From contig CM073324.1 in NCBI GenBank assembly GCA_037043015.1, positions 22,770,097 to 22,834,096 on the forward strand: a stretch of 64,000 nt of DNA. The letters run 5' to 3'. Below are positions 1 through 12,251 of this stretch, in pieces. The notes under the pieces were generated by a model. That model was given only the letters and a program-made list of their open reading frames with translations, ran no database searches and was not told the origin of the DNA. This DNA is from Bryum argenteum (lineage: Eukaryota > Streptophyta > Bryopsida > Bryales > Bryaceae). How positions within the stretch are numbered: position 1 is the first letter of the stretch; every line of letters begins with the position of its first letter. Both the position numbers and the translations under genes were made by a program.

Positions 1-1020
1 AAACCGCCCACAATGTTGAAAAACAACATTTTGGATGTACATGAGAAACTTTGAATAGCCATATCTTCTTCATCCGAGGTCCGTTTTGGATGAAATCACT
101 TGGATTAGGTTCCAAATCAAGTCTAGTTTGTGTTGTAAAATTTTCAAGCCCATACAATAAAGAATGAATTAATGGAATGCACTTTAGTGAAGACAACTCT
201 TGTTTTTGGGTTTCCAAGCATGGGGCATGTATTACCATTGCAAGCCAATTATGTGAAATTAAAAATAGTTTTTCATGATTTTTTTTTTTTTTTTTTTTTA
301 TTTTTTTTTTTAATTTTTTTTTTTTTTTTTTTTTTTTTTTTCATGGTCATGATCTTAAGTTGATTCTTAACAACTTTGTAGTGAGAAGTTTTTTGATCCA
401 AATGATTTTTCTATTGGATTTGCAATGATGTTTTGTCAACAGAAAAAGCGAGAAAATGGATGATATTTGAGGAGCTATATCTCCCTCATCCACCGTTGGA
501 TTTCAACTTAATTTTTTGGGATGGCCTCCAATTAGAGTCTAGTCTAAGTGGTAGAAACCTTAACAAGATCGAAGATGTTTTGAAGATAAGGCATGAAATT
601 GAATGCAAAGGGTCTAGTTTTGGACTATTTTTCCTTTGTAAAATGTTCGGTAGTTTTTACCATTGCATGGTTTTTATTTGAGCCAAGAAATTTTTTTGAT
701 GAATTTTTGTTGGGTAAAGGACTTATTAAGATGAAGGTGAACATCTTTTTAGTAGGTGATTTTTTCATTGCAATAGCCAATAGGTATATTGGTAGCATTT
801 CCACCTCAAGGTGAAAATGATGAAATTTTGCAGTTTGTTTTTGATATTAATATGTTATGATCTCCCGATCTATAAGGCCTAATTTTGGTCCACATGATCT
901 TCGATAAGTCTAATACAAGTTTGTACGGTTGAGATCTTAATAGCTTCTCTTGATTTTCATCTATGACGATTTCTATGGAAATGTGCTTTTTTGCTAAAAA
1001 TAGGCTCGGGCGTTTAGGGG
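1..1020. mobile_element. TTAA-flanked piggyBac-like MITE, left end cut by window
   Basis: The right end at 1004-1020 reads CTCGGGCGTTTAGGGG and is followed by TTAA (1021-1024). The first bases of the window (AAACCGCCCACAATGT) match the inside of the terminal repeat of the complete element at 54219-54647, so the true left end lies only a few bases upstream. No protein is encoded. The middle (about 172-820) is related to 38195-38760 and 42540-42720. Assignment as a piggyBac-type MITE is inferred from end structure alone. Confidence 0.55.
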
Positions 1021-1660
1021 TTAAGGAACTAGGCTTGTGGCAAGATGATCTTTTCATATTATTTCCATTCAACTTCTTTGACACAATATGAATATGTACC
1101 TTTCTTTCAACTTGTACTTTGTAGTTCGGAAATGTATTTGGTAGTTTGTCTCGATCCTAACTCAAAATATAGCCTTGCAATGGTGAAACTGCGAAAAAAT
1201 GTACAAAGAAAAAATTGTTCAAAACTAGACCCCTTACACTCAAATTCATGCCTTATGCTCAGAAAATCTTCAATCTTGCCAAGGTTTCTACCACTAAAAT
1301 TAGACTCTAATTGAAAGTCATCCAAAAAAATAAATTTGAAATCCAATGATGGATGAAGGAGATATAGCTCCTCAAAATTCATCCACTTTTTAACTTTTTT
1401 GATTGATAAAATTTCATTGCAAATCCAATAGAAAATTAGAAATAGTATTTGGATCAAAGAACTTCAAACTAGAAAGTTGTTACGAATCACCTCAAAATCA
1501 TGATCATGGAAAGAAATAAGATAAAAAATCTTGAAAAACTATTTTGGATATCACATAGTTGGCTTGCACTGGTAAAACATCTTTTGACTCAAGAAAATAA
1601 AACTAGCTCCTTTTTTCATTGCAACATCACAAGAAACTCCTCTTTTGTTAAAATTTTCTT
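172..1660. repeat. Imperfect inverted repeat, arms about 0.5 kb
   Basis: The left arm (about 172-720) reappears in reverse on the right (about 1107-1660). For example, the stretch near 455-500 (GAGGAGCTATATCTCC) recurs reversed near 1350-1380, and GCAAGCCAATTATGTG at 240-255 recurs reversed near 1550. The arms are diverged and reading frames in them are fortuitous. It could be two related elements inserted in opposite directions or one large foldback. A T-tract at about 278-340, interrupted by a few A, lies in the left arm. Confidence 0.6.
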
Positions 1661-1890
1661 AGATTTGGAATTTCAACTTCAAAATAGAATATCATCACTT
1701 GCCATATGTACTTTCATTGAACAAAACCAGCCAGGGGTTGCACAAATCTTGAAAAGAACCTGTAAGTTTCCCTTTAACACTCCTGAGAGCATCTCAAAAG
1801 GTGAGACACCATTTAAAAATAACTCCGTAATAAATTATCCTTGTGTGCACACATACAAAGATTGAACAATGCACACTACCAACTCTACCT

Positions 1891-2101
1891 CAGGCCAGGT
1901 GCAGAATCTTCCGCACCCGGCCTGATCTTAAGTGTTGAATGCATCAGAGGCTAATTTGTGTACAAATGATAAAGCCTGTCGATGTTCAGAACTCTAAATC
2001 ATAGAAAGGGCAGATTTCTAGGTAGATTTAGCACCACAGGCTGATTCTGGCATTTCAATGTAGTTGGGGAATGTTCCAAATCAGCCTCCGATGCATTCAA
2101 C
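1891..2101. repeat. Small foldback: hairpin plus 25-bp inverted ends
   Basis: A hairpin at about 1891-1926 pairs CAGGCCAGGTGCAG with CCGCACCCGGCCTG around a six-base loop. Just inside, 1934-1958 (starts GTTGAATGCATC) is matched in reverse by 2077-2101 with two mismatches in 25. No coding sequence. It may be a small MITE or a transcribed hairpin. The rest of 1661-2503 shows nothing recognisable. Confidence 0.5.
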
Positions 2102-2503
2102 GAAATTACAGACAACAAAATAAAACAAAGTCAACCCCAAATCTACTCCTAATATGAGTATGCCATGGATATATGCAAGTATATCCACTTTGTTTGGTTG
2201 TGGGTACTTGCAAAGAGCACAACACAAGAATAATGGGTAAGTGTGGCCCCCATTTCACTGGCGAGCCATAGAATCCCAATCACGGTCATGGAAAAGGGCA
2301 ACGCTTAAAGGAAAAGATACAATGAACCTACAGATGAAAATGTACAAATGAACAAGATGTTATTAGATCAAAAGAACGCCGTAGGACATGCATGCAATCG
2401 TTTGATCAAAACCCCCGGCCCCATCGAAACGATCGATCAGGCCCCGGATCAATCAGAACCGGCCGAAGCATCGATCAGAACAATCCGATCGGAGCCCGGA
2501 TGA

Positions 2504-5500
2504 TCAGATGTAGCGGACCATGCCGACCTGGAGGAGATTGGTCTGCGGAACTTCAAGGGAATCACTGCTGCTCCTGGAGTTACGGCGCAGAAACCCGTAA
2601 AGATCATTGATAACAAACTTCCGCAGCACAGACGAAGTCTCCTTGCACTTCAGATTCGTATGCCCCAGCACATACACAATCCCACTCTCCCTCGCATGCC
2701 GCAGATGCTCAATCTGTCCTTGCGCTCTCGCATCGATCTCACTCGTAATACTGTGCGCGCCTCCGGTCACAAGGCTGCCCCCAAGCACCGAGTTTTCACT
2801 CGCAGCCAACTGCAAATCCAAAGCCCCCGCTGCTTCCGCCCGAATAAACTCCTCGAGGGAACTCATCAGAAGGGTCTCGAAATCGTTGTCCCCACTGTCG
2901 TTGTAACCATACCGGACTGCGCATCGGTACATGTTGTAAGCAGGTGGACCGACTCTTCGGAGCAAGATCCGCTCCTCCTGAGGAACCCGCGGGACCGGGA
3001 GGTGTTTTACGCAGACGAGTACTAGTGTTGAGTGCATGGCGGGTAAGTTGTTGATCAAGTGTCCGAAGATCTCCGGTACTCCTTGTGGAAGCTCGGTGTA
3101 GATCAGGGCGATTCCCGGGACTCTGACGATGCCGAGGTTGGAGCCGAGGCCGAGGAGCCAGTTCATTGATAGCTTGTTATTGATTTCGTACTTGAAAGCC
3201 TCCTTGCGAGTGTAGTACCATGTGTACATGATAGTGGAGAAGACTGCTACGAAGGCTAACGGGATCCAACCGTATTGCGGGATTTTGTACAGGACTGAGG
3301 AGAAGTACACTAACTCGATTGCGCCGAAGAAGATCCCGAATGCGAGGGCGACGAATAGTGGTTTTTGCCATACCATAACCATGATGAGGGCTATCATTAT
3401 GGTTGTTATCACCATCACAGCCACCACCGTCACACCTGCAGCACAAGTCCCATAATTATCAACAATATTATCGAAACAATGTCCCATATCAATCAGGATT
3501 ATGTTTGCTATAGGTATCGAAAGAATGTAATGATAGTGTTAGTACCATAAGCGTTGCCGATCTTGACTGTGTCTCGAAGCGAAGTAGTGATGATGACGCA
3601 CAGAAACATGAGGATCCAGTTCACTTCGGGAATGTAGATTTGGCCTTCGTATTTGCTGGAAGTGTGGATCACTTTGCAACGAGGGAAACATCCGAGTGCC
3701 ATGGATTGATCGACAATCGAGAACACTGCTGAAATCATAGCTTGGCTAGCAATCACGGCGGCTGCCGTGGCCACGACGAACATCGGCCAGTACACGGGCT
3801 CTATCAACACACACACGACAAATCCGTCAGTAAAAAACCTCCGTACTAACCACGAGGAATTTAATGAAGATGGGTAAGTTTTTGAACTCACTTGGAATCG
3901 AGGAATAGAACGTGGTGCTAACCATGTCTTCGTGTTTCATCAACCACGCAGCTTGGCCTATGTACGCCAACAACAAACTCGGGTACGCAATAAACGTGCA
4001 CGAGATCTGCTCAACCACCAGCAAATGCATTGTCAAGTCTAAGTAGTGCATTAGCTCATGTCAACTAATGTGAGAGTGAATGAAAAGAGCTCCTGACCTG
4101 AATGGAGCCGACGGAGAAGTGAGCAAGATCAGCAAACAAGGCTTCCGACCCTGCATATCATCAGCCTCTCTTAAGAATTTCATTCGAAATGTAGTGTTTT
4201 TTATATGATTTTGATTCTGAGTAAGAATTTCACTTAATTTTGTGGTGTTTTATGTATGATTCTGAGTCTGTGAGTATGATTTGATGCATGATTCTTTGAG
4301 TGGTGCTGACCTGTGATGGCAAGCACGACGCCTCCAAGCGACACCCACCCATCGTGTTTGTTACGCTTAAAGAACGTGTAGATGTAGTAAGGATTGAAGG
4401 CCTTGAAAATTGTCGGGTCGAATTTCACGATGTTGTACACACCGATAAGTGCGATGCAGGTGAACCAGATCGAAATGGCCGGCGCGAAACTGTAGCCCAC
4501 TTTGTCTGTTCCAAACCTCTGCACGCAGAATAGCACCACCAGAATCGCCACCGACACGCCCACCACCACATCTGCACACGCCAACGCTCCTAAATACTTC
4601 TACTGATTTCGAAATAAGAGTTTCGAAAGGAGACGATCGAGCACTAACCTTGTGAGAGCGATGGTTTGTTGACTTTGATTCCAGAAACGGCTGAGAGCAC
4701 TGCAAGAAGCACAGGGAAGCGCGAAGGTTACTGGTCAGATGAATGGGTCGAGATGGAAGGAATGAGGAGATGGGATTGACCGACGGACGGACCTGAGATG
4801 GAGGGAGTAAGGACGCCATCGCCGATGACACAACAAGTTCCGATGAGCGCGACCGTGAGCAGGAGGTGCTTCATGAACCGGGAGCGCTCCAAAAACTCCT
4901 TAACCTTTGCAGCGCGTTTAGCAGGTCGCGTCGGCAAGTCCAACTTGTACGATGACAAGTCTCGATCATCAGGACCTTGGTTCGTCGCCAAGTTAATCCT
5001 CGCGTGCCGGCAAATCAGCGAGTAGAGCGCGAACGTTCCTCCTGCAGTCAGTCAGTCAATTACCATCAGAAACAGACAAATCAGAAGAAGAAAAAAAGGA
5101 CTGACCGGTTGTCGAACCGTCGAAGAAATCAGAAGTCTAAAAAGCGGCCGGCAGGTCGAAGTGAGTAGTACCATTGCCGTTATCGTTGGCCCACAAGACA
5201 ATGTGACAGTACTTGATTAGTGGCACAAGAGTCAAGGTGTAGATGATGAGACACAAGACGCCGAGAATGTCCTCATGAAGCGCAGGAATGTAGTTCCCGT
5301 CCACGTCCGTCTTGTTGAGCACGTACGTGCTCGCGTACACGTACAGCGGAGAAGTCCCGATGTCGCCGTATATCACCCCGATGCTCTGAAACGCTAACAA
5401 GGCTATGGTCCTCTTGGACAAGTTCTGCACCCCCAATTCCAAAACTCCCCAAACTCAAAACTCCCTCCACACGAAACCCATCGCATACCGACAGTTTAAG

Positions 5501-5800
5501 CTCGTACACAACAATTTCAAAAGTCTGCAAGCTATCGAATGGACAGTACCCAGACCGAAATCTCTCCTGAAAACAAAGCTAGAAAGAAAATGGAATGTAC
5601 TCCATCGCCAGCGAAGGAGGAATGTAAGGGATCGAGACCTTGGTGCTGAAGGAGCGAGCCATGCCGCGGATTCGGCTGGATTCTTCATCGAGAGAGTCGA
5701 CGCGCTTCATGGGGCGCGTGATGGGCGACGAGTGCTCGCCCGGGGAAGTGGAGTCGGGATCGTCAAGAGGGGTTTTGCTCTGCTCCGGAGTACCCTCCAT
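2504..5800 (-). CDS. KUP/HAK/KT-type potassium transporter, 9 exons, 776 aa
   Basis: High-affinity K+ uptake permease family, expected at the plasma membrane or tonoplast as a proton-coupled K+ transporter. Exons on the minus strand: 5800-5639, 5424-5172, 5041-4793, 4699-4649, 4571-4311, 4150-4098, 4006-3892, 3800-3546, 3435-2504. All introns (77-214 bp) are GT-AG, and the exons sum to 2331 nt, giving 776 aa plus stop, the usual family length. Family signatures are [13 protein letters not shown] (about residues 70-82), [15 protein letters not shown] after TM2, [10 protein letters not shown] (about 212-221), GQAAWL and FSIVDQ. There are roughly 12 hydrophobic segments and a long cytosolic C-terminus. 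The N-terminus has an acidic/Ser/Arg tail, as in plant HAKs. The start ATG at 5800 is the first in frame and lies about 120 bp below a TATA box. No frame breaks, so it appears intact. Subclade is not assigned. Confidence 0.95.
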
Positions 5801-5914
5801 CGCTGCTGCCCCTGCAATGCAATCTCGAGCAGGCTAGGAATGGGAATGGCACAAGCAGGCTGGAGGTAGAGCACGACAGAGAAGCGAGAGAGAAGCATGA
5901 TGATCATGGGGGGG

Positions 5915-5922
5915 CTTTTATA
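5915..5922 (-). promoter_or_regulatory. TATA box of the potassium transporter gene
   Basis: TATAAAAG on the minus strand, 115 bp upstream of the transporter start codon. A start site about 30 bp below it would give a 5' UTR of roughly 85 nt. Spacing and match to the plant TATA consensus support this; no transcript evidence is available. Confidence 0.6.
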
Positions 5923-7974
5923 ATCCTAGCCTCTAGCGGCACCCTGCCGCGCCTTGGCGGCCGGGTGGGATCTTCCCGGCATGGCCCCCAAAAGTGTGCT
6001 CATTTGAGCTTCCATATCTGTGTGTGGGGTGCATGAAGATCTTGGGAGTTTCTTAGCAATTACCTTCGCTTGGAAAACCATACAAGTCATGTATGAGAAT
6101 GTTTCAAATGCACCTTGACCACTAGATGATTATTCCAATGAGGTAGATGATTATTCCATTACATTAATTGATAAAATACAAAGGGGTGTTTGCTTATGAG
6201 TGCTTCTACTATGAAGGATGAATTGGCAGTATTAACCTCGACTTCTTCTTGGCTACATTTAGCCCGTCCTTGAGCCATGGCGCTGTGAACATTTGCTAAT
6301 GTTCTTCAATTTGAGTGAATTTGCTTTTGAATATTCTCAAGAATCTAGCAAATCCACATATTGATCTTATTTGGAACTTTAAGAATTACTCATATCATGT
6401 TATGCAAATTACATCAACTGATACATTGATGTGATATTTTTTAGGTGATAACTATGAAAAGGACATTCCAAAATGCTAAGAGTGATGAACAATTTTTCTC
6501 ATGCAAAATCGTAAATTATAATATTTCATCAAATTTCAAACACATAGATGAACTTCAGAGCTTGAAGATATTTTAGATTGCTACATTAAATACTGACATT
6601 AATAGAAAATTACTGCAATTTTATAATGATGCCAAATATAAGGTGGTGGGGACAAAAAGTAACCAAAAATATATGAAGTTGGACCACAACCACAATGAGA
6701 AGGAATGTAATATTGTGGAAAGGAATGTATTATCTTGGAGGATGTAATATCTTTAAAGGTGATAGAGATGGTATATGTAGCCCTTTTAAGACTTAAGTTT
6801 CCAATTTTTAATCAACAAGAATATTTTTTCATTGAACCTTCACGGGTTAAGAAATCTAACAACAATATTCGAAAACCACAACTCTATTCAAATGGTAGCG
6901 TTTTGCCATACCAAATTCTGTCACTTTGTCGCAATTTTTAATCTCTAAAGCATATTTTGTTATGCTTGAGATGAGTGACTTTATGGAAAATCACTTGTCC
7001 TCTTATTTATTCCAAGGTTACAAGTTTTTTGCTCCCTCTCGTGATTACAAGCCACACCAGTATTTGTATTCAAATTTAACAATTATGAGATTTCTGTGAA
7101 GTAATAGGTAACCCTATTAAATTACTCATGATTCTCGATAAATAGGTTGCACTTTAGAAAAAATATGTGATTACAATGCTTGCTCAAAGTCCAATACCTC
7201 AAATTTTTCTTCATAGCCAGATTCTTTACCGAATGCACGATCTTGCAATTGGTGTAACAAGAAAATTTTAAATATCTGGTGGAACTTCAAATCTTTATAC
7301 CCAATAAGTTCCTACGGTTACAATTTCCAAAATAATTTTTGAAGAAACTTCGAATTTGGTTACAATTTCCAAATAATTTTTGAAGAAACTTCAAATTCAC
7401 AAACTGACTTGCTCATTGTGAAAGAAAGATGAAAGTTGCTACCGCCCTAAGGTCTAAACTTTATTTGATTCTTCCTACAGTAGGTATGTCTATTTTCTCT
7501 ATTTTCTTTTTCTCTTTTCTTTTTCTCCCATTTCACACAAACAAGAGGGTACCTTCCTAGCAACAAGTTCCCATAGACCCCTATCAACTTGTGTAAGAGG
7601 AAGGAACGTGGTGAGAGCGTTAAAAAGAAGCGGAGACGAGTGAGTGACGAGTGAGTGAGTCGGAAAGAGCGCACAAAAGCAACGACAAAGATTGGGCGTA
7701 AAAAGCGTCGGTCGGCGAGCGCCACCGTCCCCAGGCAGTCCCCACTCGGCTGCTCTGAGCACCTTCCGCGATCTCATCATCCCAGATGCCACAGACTCCA
7801 CCTACTAACCTCACACTCTGTCTCTCACTCCCTCACGTCATCCACCACCACCACCCCCATCCTCCTCTCATTCCTTCTCCACACCCTCACTCCAACATAT
7901 TATAATATCATTTCATGTACTGTCAACAGTCAACAGTCCCTCCACTAGTAGAAGAAAGTACCTTGAATACACCA
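5923..7974. other. Intergenic, no recognisable gene
   Basis: AT-rich up to about 7440 with no credible coding. At 7447-7850 the composition rises in GC and several overlapping short frames appear on both strands, but none resembles a known protein and none is favoured. The stretch near 7630-7660 has short GAGTGA-type repeats. Confidence 0.4.
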
Positions 7975-8342
7975 GGCATGATACCAGGGTCCCTTTACAC
8001 TGTGGACCAAGAGCCATAACCAAGTATTGGATCACAGCACCTTCTGGACTTGGGCATCATGAATAGTGCACTTTTTGAACTTGGGCATCATGAGTGATCC
8101 AATCAATGATGAGCTTGCAACCTCCTGCAAGGTTGTGTACAACCCCAACCTACCTACCGCAATCCTTTCAAAGCACAAAATCACTCATACAAATTGTGAT
8201 TTGAATTCTAAAAATTTCATTTTTTGAATGCATCACAAGAAGGTGACCAGTCTGACATCAAAGTTGAGTACATTGAGAGCTACAGAGGAGATTCTGTTGG
8301 AATATGACCCCTCGGGTCACCTCAGACGTTTAAGTTTAAGGG
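7975..8342. mobile_element. TTAA-flanked MITE, decayed copy of the 362-bp family
   Basis: Same sequence as the elements at 37829-38190 and 55833-56194 along most of its length (shared blocks include GACTTGGGCATCATGA and ACAACCCCAACCTACC). The right end is AAGTTTAAGGG followed by TTAA (8343-8346). The left terminal repeat is no longer readable, so the left border is approximate. Confidence 0.7.
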
Positions 8343-8346
8343 TTAA

Positions 8347-9409
8347 CATCATTTTCACTTGCTCAGCACCTTCGACAATCCGCTCATTCTTCCTCCACAC
8401 CAACCAGGCTCATAAGAAATTTAAAAAACAGTGTATGTATAACTAAGAGTTTCTCCCTATCTACAAGAAATTAGATCAGTTCATGCATAACAGTTCCTCC
8501 CGGCTTTCTACAGGAATTAATAATAATAACAAAAACTGTTGTTCCCGCATTCGATCAGGGCGCGCGGGACTGGTCATCGATCATGAATCGAGGAGGAGGA
8601 TCGATTTGCTAATGCGGGGCGATCGAATCTAGCTATATATTGCATATGTAACTGCCGCTGCATTGCAGGAGCACCATCAGTCCGTCTGTGGCCCAGGCCG
8701 CGCGCGCGCGGCGCTGCGAGTGCTGCCTCTAACTAAGCTGCAACAAGTCAACCACTAGTGTCTCACTGGGACCTCCATGATAACCTCTCTTTTATGTGTG
8801 ATAAGCTGCCATATCTACGGCGCACTGATTTTATATTGAAAGCATCTCGATCAGTGAACCTCTCAAGCTCCGATCCTGTTACAGTGTACGTTCATAAAGC
8901 GGGCCAAGGGGTCTGCATTCATGTACACCGGCTCAACGTGTGCTTGTTCACGAGCTACTTTCAGATTGAAACTGGCCTTGGGGGGAGGGGGCTCTTTATT
9001 GTTTCTTATGCAATTTTGAAGGTAGAATGTGGTTTTTGGGAAATTTAGTGTGCCAATGCAATAGAATTTTTTTATTGATGTGGGAATCGAGTCTAGTTTT
9101 TCAGTGGGCTATTTCAGTGGATAAGTTTACGATTTGACAGTCGTGGCAGGTGTACTGTCTTGAATATATCACCTTTTGGGCGATAACCCAAAGACACTAC
9201 TTTTGGATATTGGTATCTTGAGTTGTTTTCTTATTTAATGAAACAGGTTTTAACCTTAGATGTTTCAAGTATTTAGCTTTCTCACAAAATGCAACAAAAA
9301 GATTCGTTTTTGCAAATTTGATCAAACAATTATAGTTTTGTAATTTCAAAACTCTATGACTTTGTAGTGATTGATGATGTAGTTGTTTGTCGTTCCTCCC
9401 AGTTGTTGT
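8347..9409. other. Intergenic, no recognisable gene
   Basis: A GC-rich patch around 8560-8760 includes a CG-dinucleotide run (GCCGCGCGCGCGCGGCG) near 8697-8713. The only longer frame (8758-9048, +) has no protein-like features that I recognise. Nothing else is supported. Confidence 0.35.
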
Positions 9410-9411
9410 TA

Positions 9412-11608
9412 CTCCCTCCGTCCCGAAGATAATTATTGTCCAAGTTGTGTTTAATCAGCGATATTAAGCTTAAATAAATTGATTTTCATTATTTTGTGGT
9501 GTAAATATGCAAATTCTTGAAGCGTCTTTCCCTTTCTATAATTTTGAACTTTGTCACCGTTTTGCAAGTTTGAATTTTGGTGCCAAAACCATTGTCATTA
9601 TTTGTCGTTTTTTGAGGAGGCACCAATGAAGCTTCGTATTGGTAATCAACTCCGGTGAAGTGATGTCTCACCGTCATCGACATCTGTGAAGGCTAATACG
9701 ACTTCGATCACGCGGTAATCAACTTGTAATCTCACCGTCATCGACATCGATGGGGGACGACTGCCAAGAAGCGTCATCGACTCATCATCAATTTCAAGGG
9801 CCAGCTCAGTGAAAGCTCAAGGCTCTAAAAATGTCTATTCCCTCGTTGGAAACACCAATTTCATTGAAGGGAACTCATGCCTATTGGTAGCCAATAAAAT
9901 TAGCTTTGAAGAGGAATTTTGAACTACATATTGATCTTGTAAGGTTTACTTGCACATGACTGATTTTGTAAGCTTGATCAAGTGAGAGCTTTGCAGTACG
10001 TTTTCTGTATTGTTGTTATGGTGGTTGATTTGAGAGTTGTTTGATTGCATACTTGATAGGAGTATGTTCAGGGTACCATCTGGGTTAATTATCTGTTGAA
10101 AGTATGGGCTTGAGCAACTTTGAGCTTTGTGAAGATTGTGCGAGTTTTGTAGTGGTGGTTGATATTCGAGCAAATCTTAAAGCTTAAAATTCCATGTTTG
10201 ATGTTGTTAGGATCCATCACTGTCGATTTGTGAAGGAAAGAATTTGACAGACGGACAACGGCGAGTAGTGTACGAAGTTCTATTGCAACGATTTTAACAT
10301 GGAAAGCTTCAGTATGGCCCCTTGAAAGTAGCTGCAGAGGAATTTGATGTCAAAGCCCGCACAATCAATCGTGTATGGACTGGCAATAGGGAGTCGCTAG
10401 CCAGTGGTAGTGTGTACGCCGATGTATCATCGCGAATGGCAGACAAGATAGGGGCAAGAAGGTTGTTGTCGACATGGAGAAGTTCAAGGCGATTGATAGA
10501 CGTAAGCAAAAGAATATTCGCTCGGTAGCGAGCGCCATCAGCATAACCAAGTCAACTCTCCTTTGGCGCATCATCGAAGGAATTTGCAAGCGTCACACAA
10601 ATGCATTGAAGTCGTTTCTAACCGATGCAAATAAGACGTCTCGACTCGCCAATGCTGTTGAACAAATCAACAAGTCTACAGTCACTAGTGACGATCCTCA
10701 CTTCTGCACTGAATTGGATCGTGTTGATGTCGATAAGAAATAGTTTTATTTGACTAAAGAATGTGGGACATTCTATCTTGCATCTGATGAGGAAGCACTA
10801 CATCGAACCGGAAAGATTAAGCGTTTTATCCTCAAAGTGTTGTTCATGGCCGCGGTGGCTCTTCCCCGTTTTGATCGAATCAAAAACCAGTGGTTTACTA
10901 ACTGAAGGATTGGGATTTTTCCATTGGTCTACAAAGAGACAACAAAGCGTTCATCCAAGAATCGACCGGCCGGAACAATGGAGACAAAACCAATTGAATC
11001 GGTGAACAAGGATTTCACGAAGCACTTCTTGATTCAACATGTGTTTCCGGCCATTCGAGCATCTTGGCCTCAACAACCAACTCGCAACTCCAGTCCCATC
11101 AGAATTTTTGTCTAACAAGACAATGCCAAGCCTCACCTGAAACCTAATGACCCGGAGATGATCAGATAAAGAGATAAAGATGGCTTTCAAATCAGATTGG
11201 TGTGTCACCCGCCAAATAGCCCTTATATGAACGTGCTCGATCTTAAATTCTTCCGAGCAATCCCATCACTTCAACATCAGAAGGCGCCAAACAATATCAA
11301 TGAGCTTATAGTAGCCGTCTTGGATTCCTTCAATGCAATGGACCATCACAAGCTCGAGAATGTGTTTTTTAGTTACAACAGTGCCTTATCGAAGTCATGA
11401 AATGCGGCGGCGGAAATGATTACAAACTTCCACACATGGGCAAGGACAAGCTAGCTCGACAAGGCCTTCTCCCAGACACCATTGCTTGTCCATTGGCGCT
11501 CTACAACAACACATGTGAGCGTTTTAACATTTGCCTAATAACAACTAGACAATATAAATGGGACGCAAAAAAACCATGAATTGGACAATATCTTTGGGAC
11601 GGAGGGAG
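9412..11608 (+). mobile_element. Tc1/mariner (plant MLE) transposon, full length but dead
   Basis: The left end begins CTCCCTCCGTCCC and the right end finishes GGGACGGAGGGAG, the standard plant mariner/Stowaway terminal repeat. Both ends abut the TA dinucleotide (9410-9411 and 11609-11610), the expected target duplication. The inner terminal repeat continues imperfectly (ATTGTCCAA left, TTGGACAATA right). Total length is 2197 bp. The interior holds a broken transposase. Confidence 0.9.
10258..11520 (+). pseudogene. Mariner-like transposase, inactivated
   Basis: Cut-and-paste transposase of the plant MLE (DD39D) group. Recognisable blocks in order: an N-terminal helix-turn-helix part (about 10320-10560), the catalytic region where the usual DEKWF appears as DKK-stop-F (TAG at 10741-10743), FMAAVALPRFD, ETKPIESVNKD, QDNAKPHLKP carrying the second acidic residue, and PPNSPYMNVLDLKFF, where the third catalytic Asp (normally SPD) is Tyr. 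There are at least two frameshifts (near 10470 and 11100), a second in-frame stop near 10904 and another near 11167, so no functional protein can be made. It lies between intact terminal repeats and could still be mobilised in trans. Confidence 0.85.
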
Positions 11609-11610
11609 TA

Positions 11611-12246
11611 CTTATTAGGAAGAAAGGTATACATGGCATTTGTAGTTTATGATTAAGAATTTGACTACAATGAGCATAAGATAGAGTGATAACACGTATT
11701 TCATTACAATGAGAATATTCAATGATTTTGGGAGAATACTATTTAGCTCAAGTCAAGCTAAAGGTACCTATAGATTGGGTACCTTTAGCTCGACTCAAGC
11801 TAAATTGTCATTAAAGTGAGAATTTGAATATTCCATTATAACGGAATACATGTTTGATTTGTTAGGAAGAGAGTATAAGTTGGAGTAGTCAGTAATCAAT
11901 GAAAGATGTAAAAATTTTAAAAACATAAAATAAAAAGTAAAAAAACATTTCTCCGCTTGCTCAAATAATGCACCCCTTACATGCACTCATTTCACAATTT
12001 GCCAAAAGCTTAACACTTCAACGGGCCGAATTGGGCGGAGCTTAAGTAATAATAAAGTGAGCTTCGATGATAATATATTTAGAATTATGGCAAATTGCAT
12101 TTGTGAGCATGTGTAGGCTGTAAAAATTCTATGCAGTTGTATAGAAATATATAATTATAGTGGTGACCATCGAAGGATAATCCTACGACTGGCTATATTC
12201 TACTCTATAAATCAAATAAAGGTCAAAGTTGTTCAAAATACTTGCT
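11611..12246. other. Intergenic with a 57-bp hairpin at 11752-11808
   Basis: TTTAGCTCAAGTCAAGCTAA followed by AGGTACC pairs with GGTACCTTTAGCTCGACTC and onward around a short TATAGATTG loop, about 24 of 27 positions. Flanks (GAGAATATTC and GAATATTCC) suggest weaker pairing further out. No coding sequence. Confidence 0.4.
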
Positions 12247-12251
12247 ATCTC

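Noticed and set aside
433-1457. Matching peptides on opposite strands (433-681 + and 1107-1457 -) suggesting a duplicated gene
   Set aside because: The similarity is that of a non-coding inverted repeat; it also occurs at 38.2-38.8 kb with stops in every frame.
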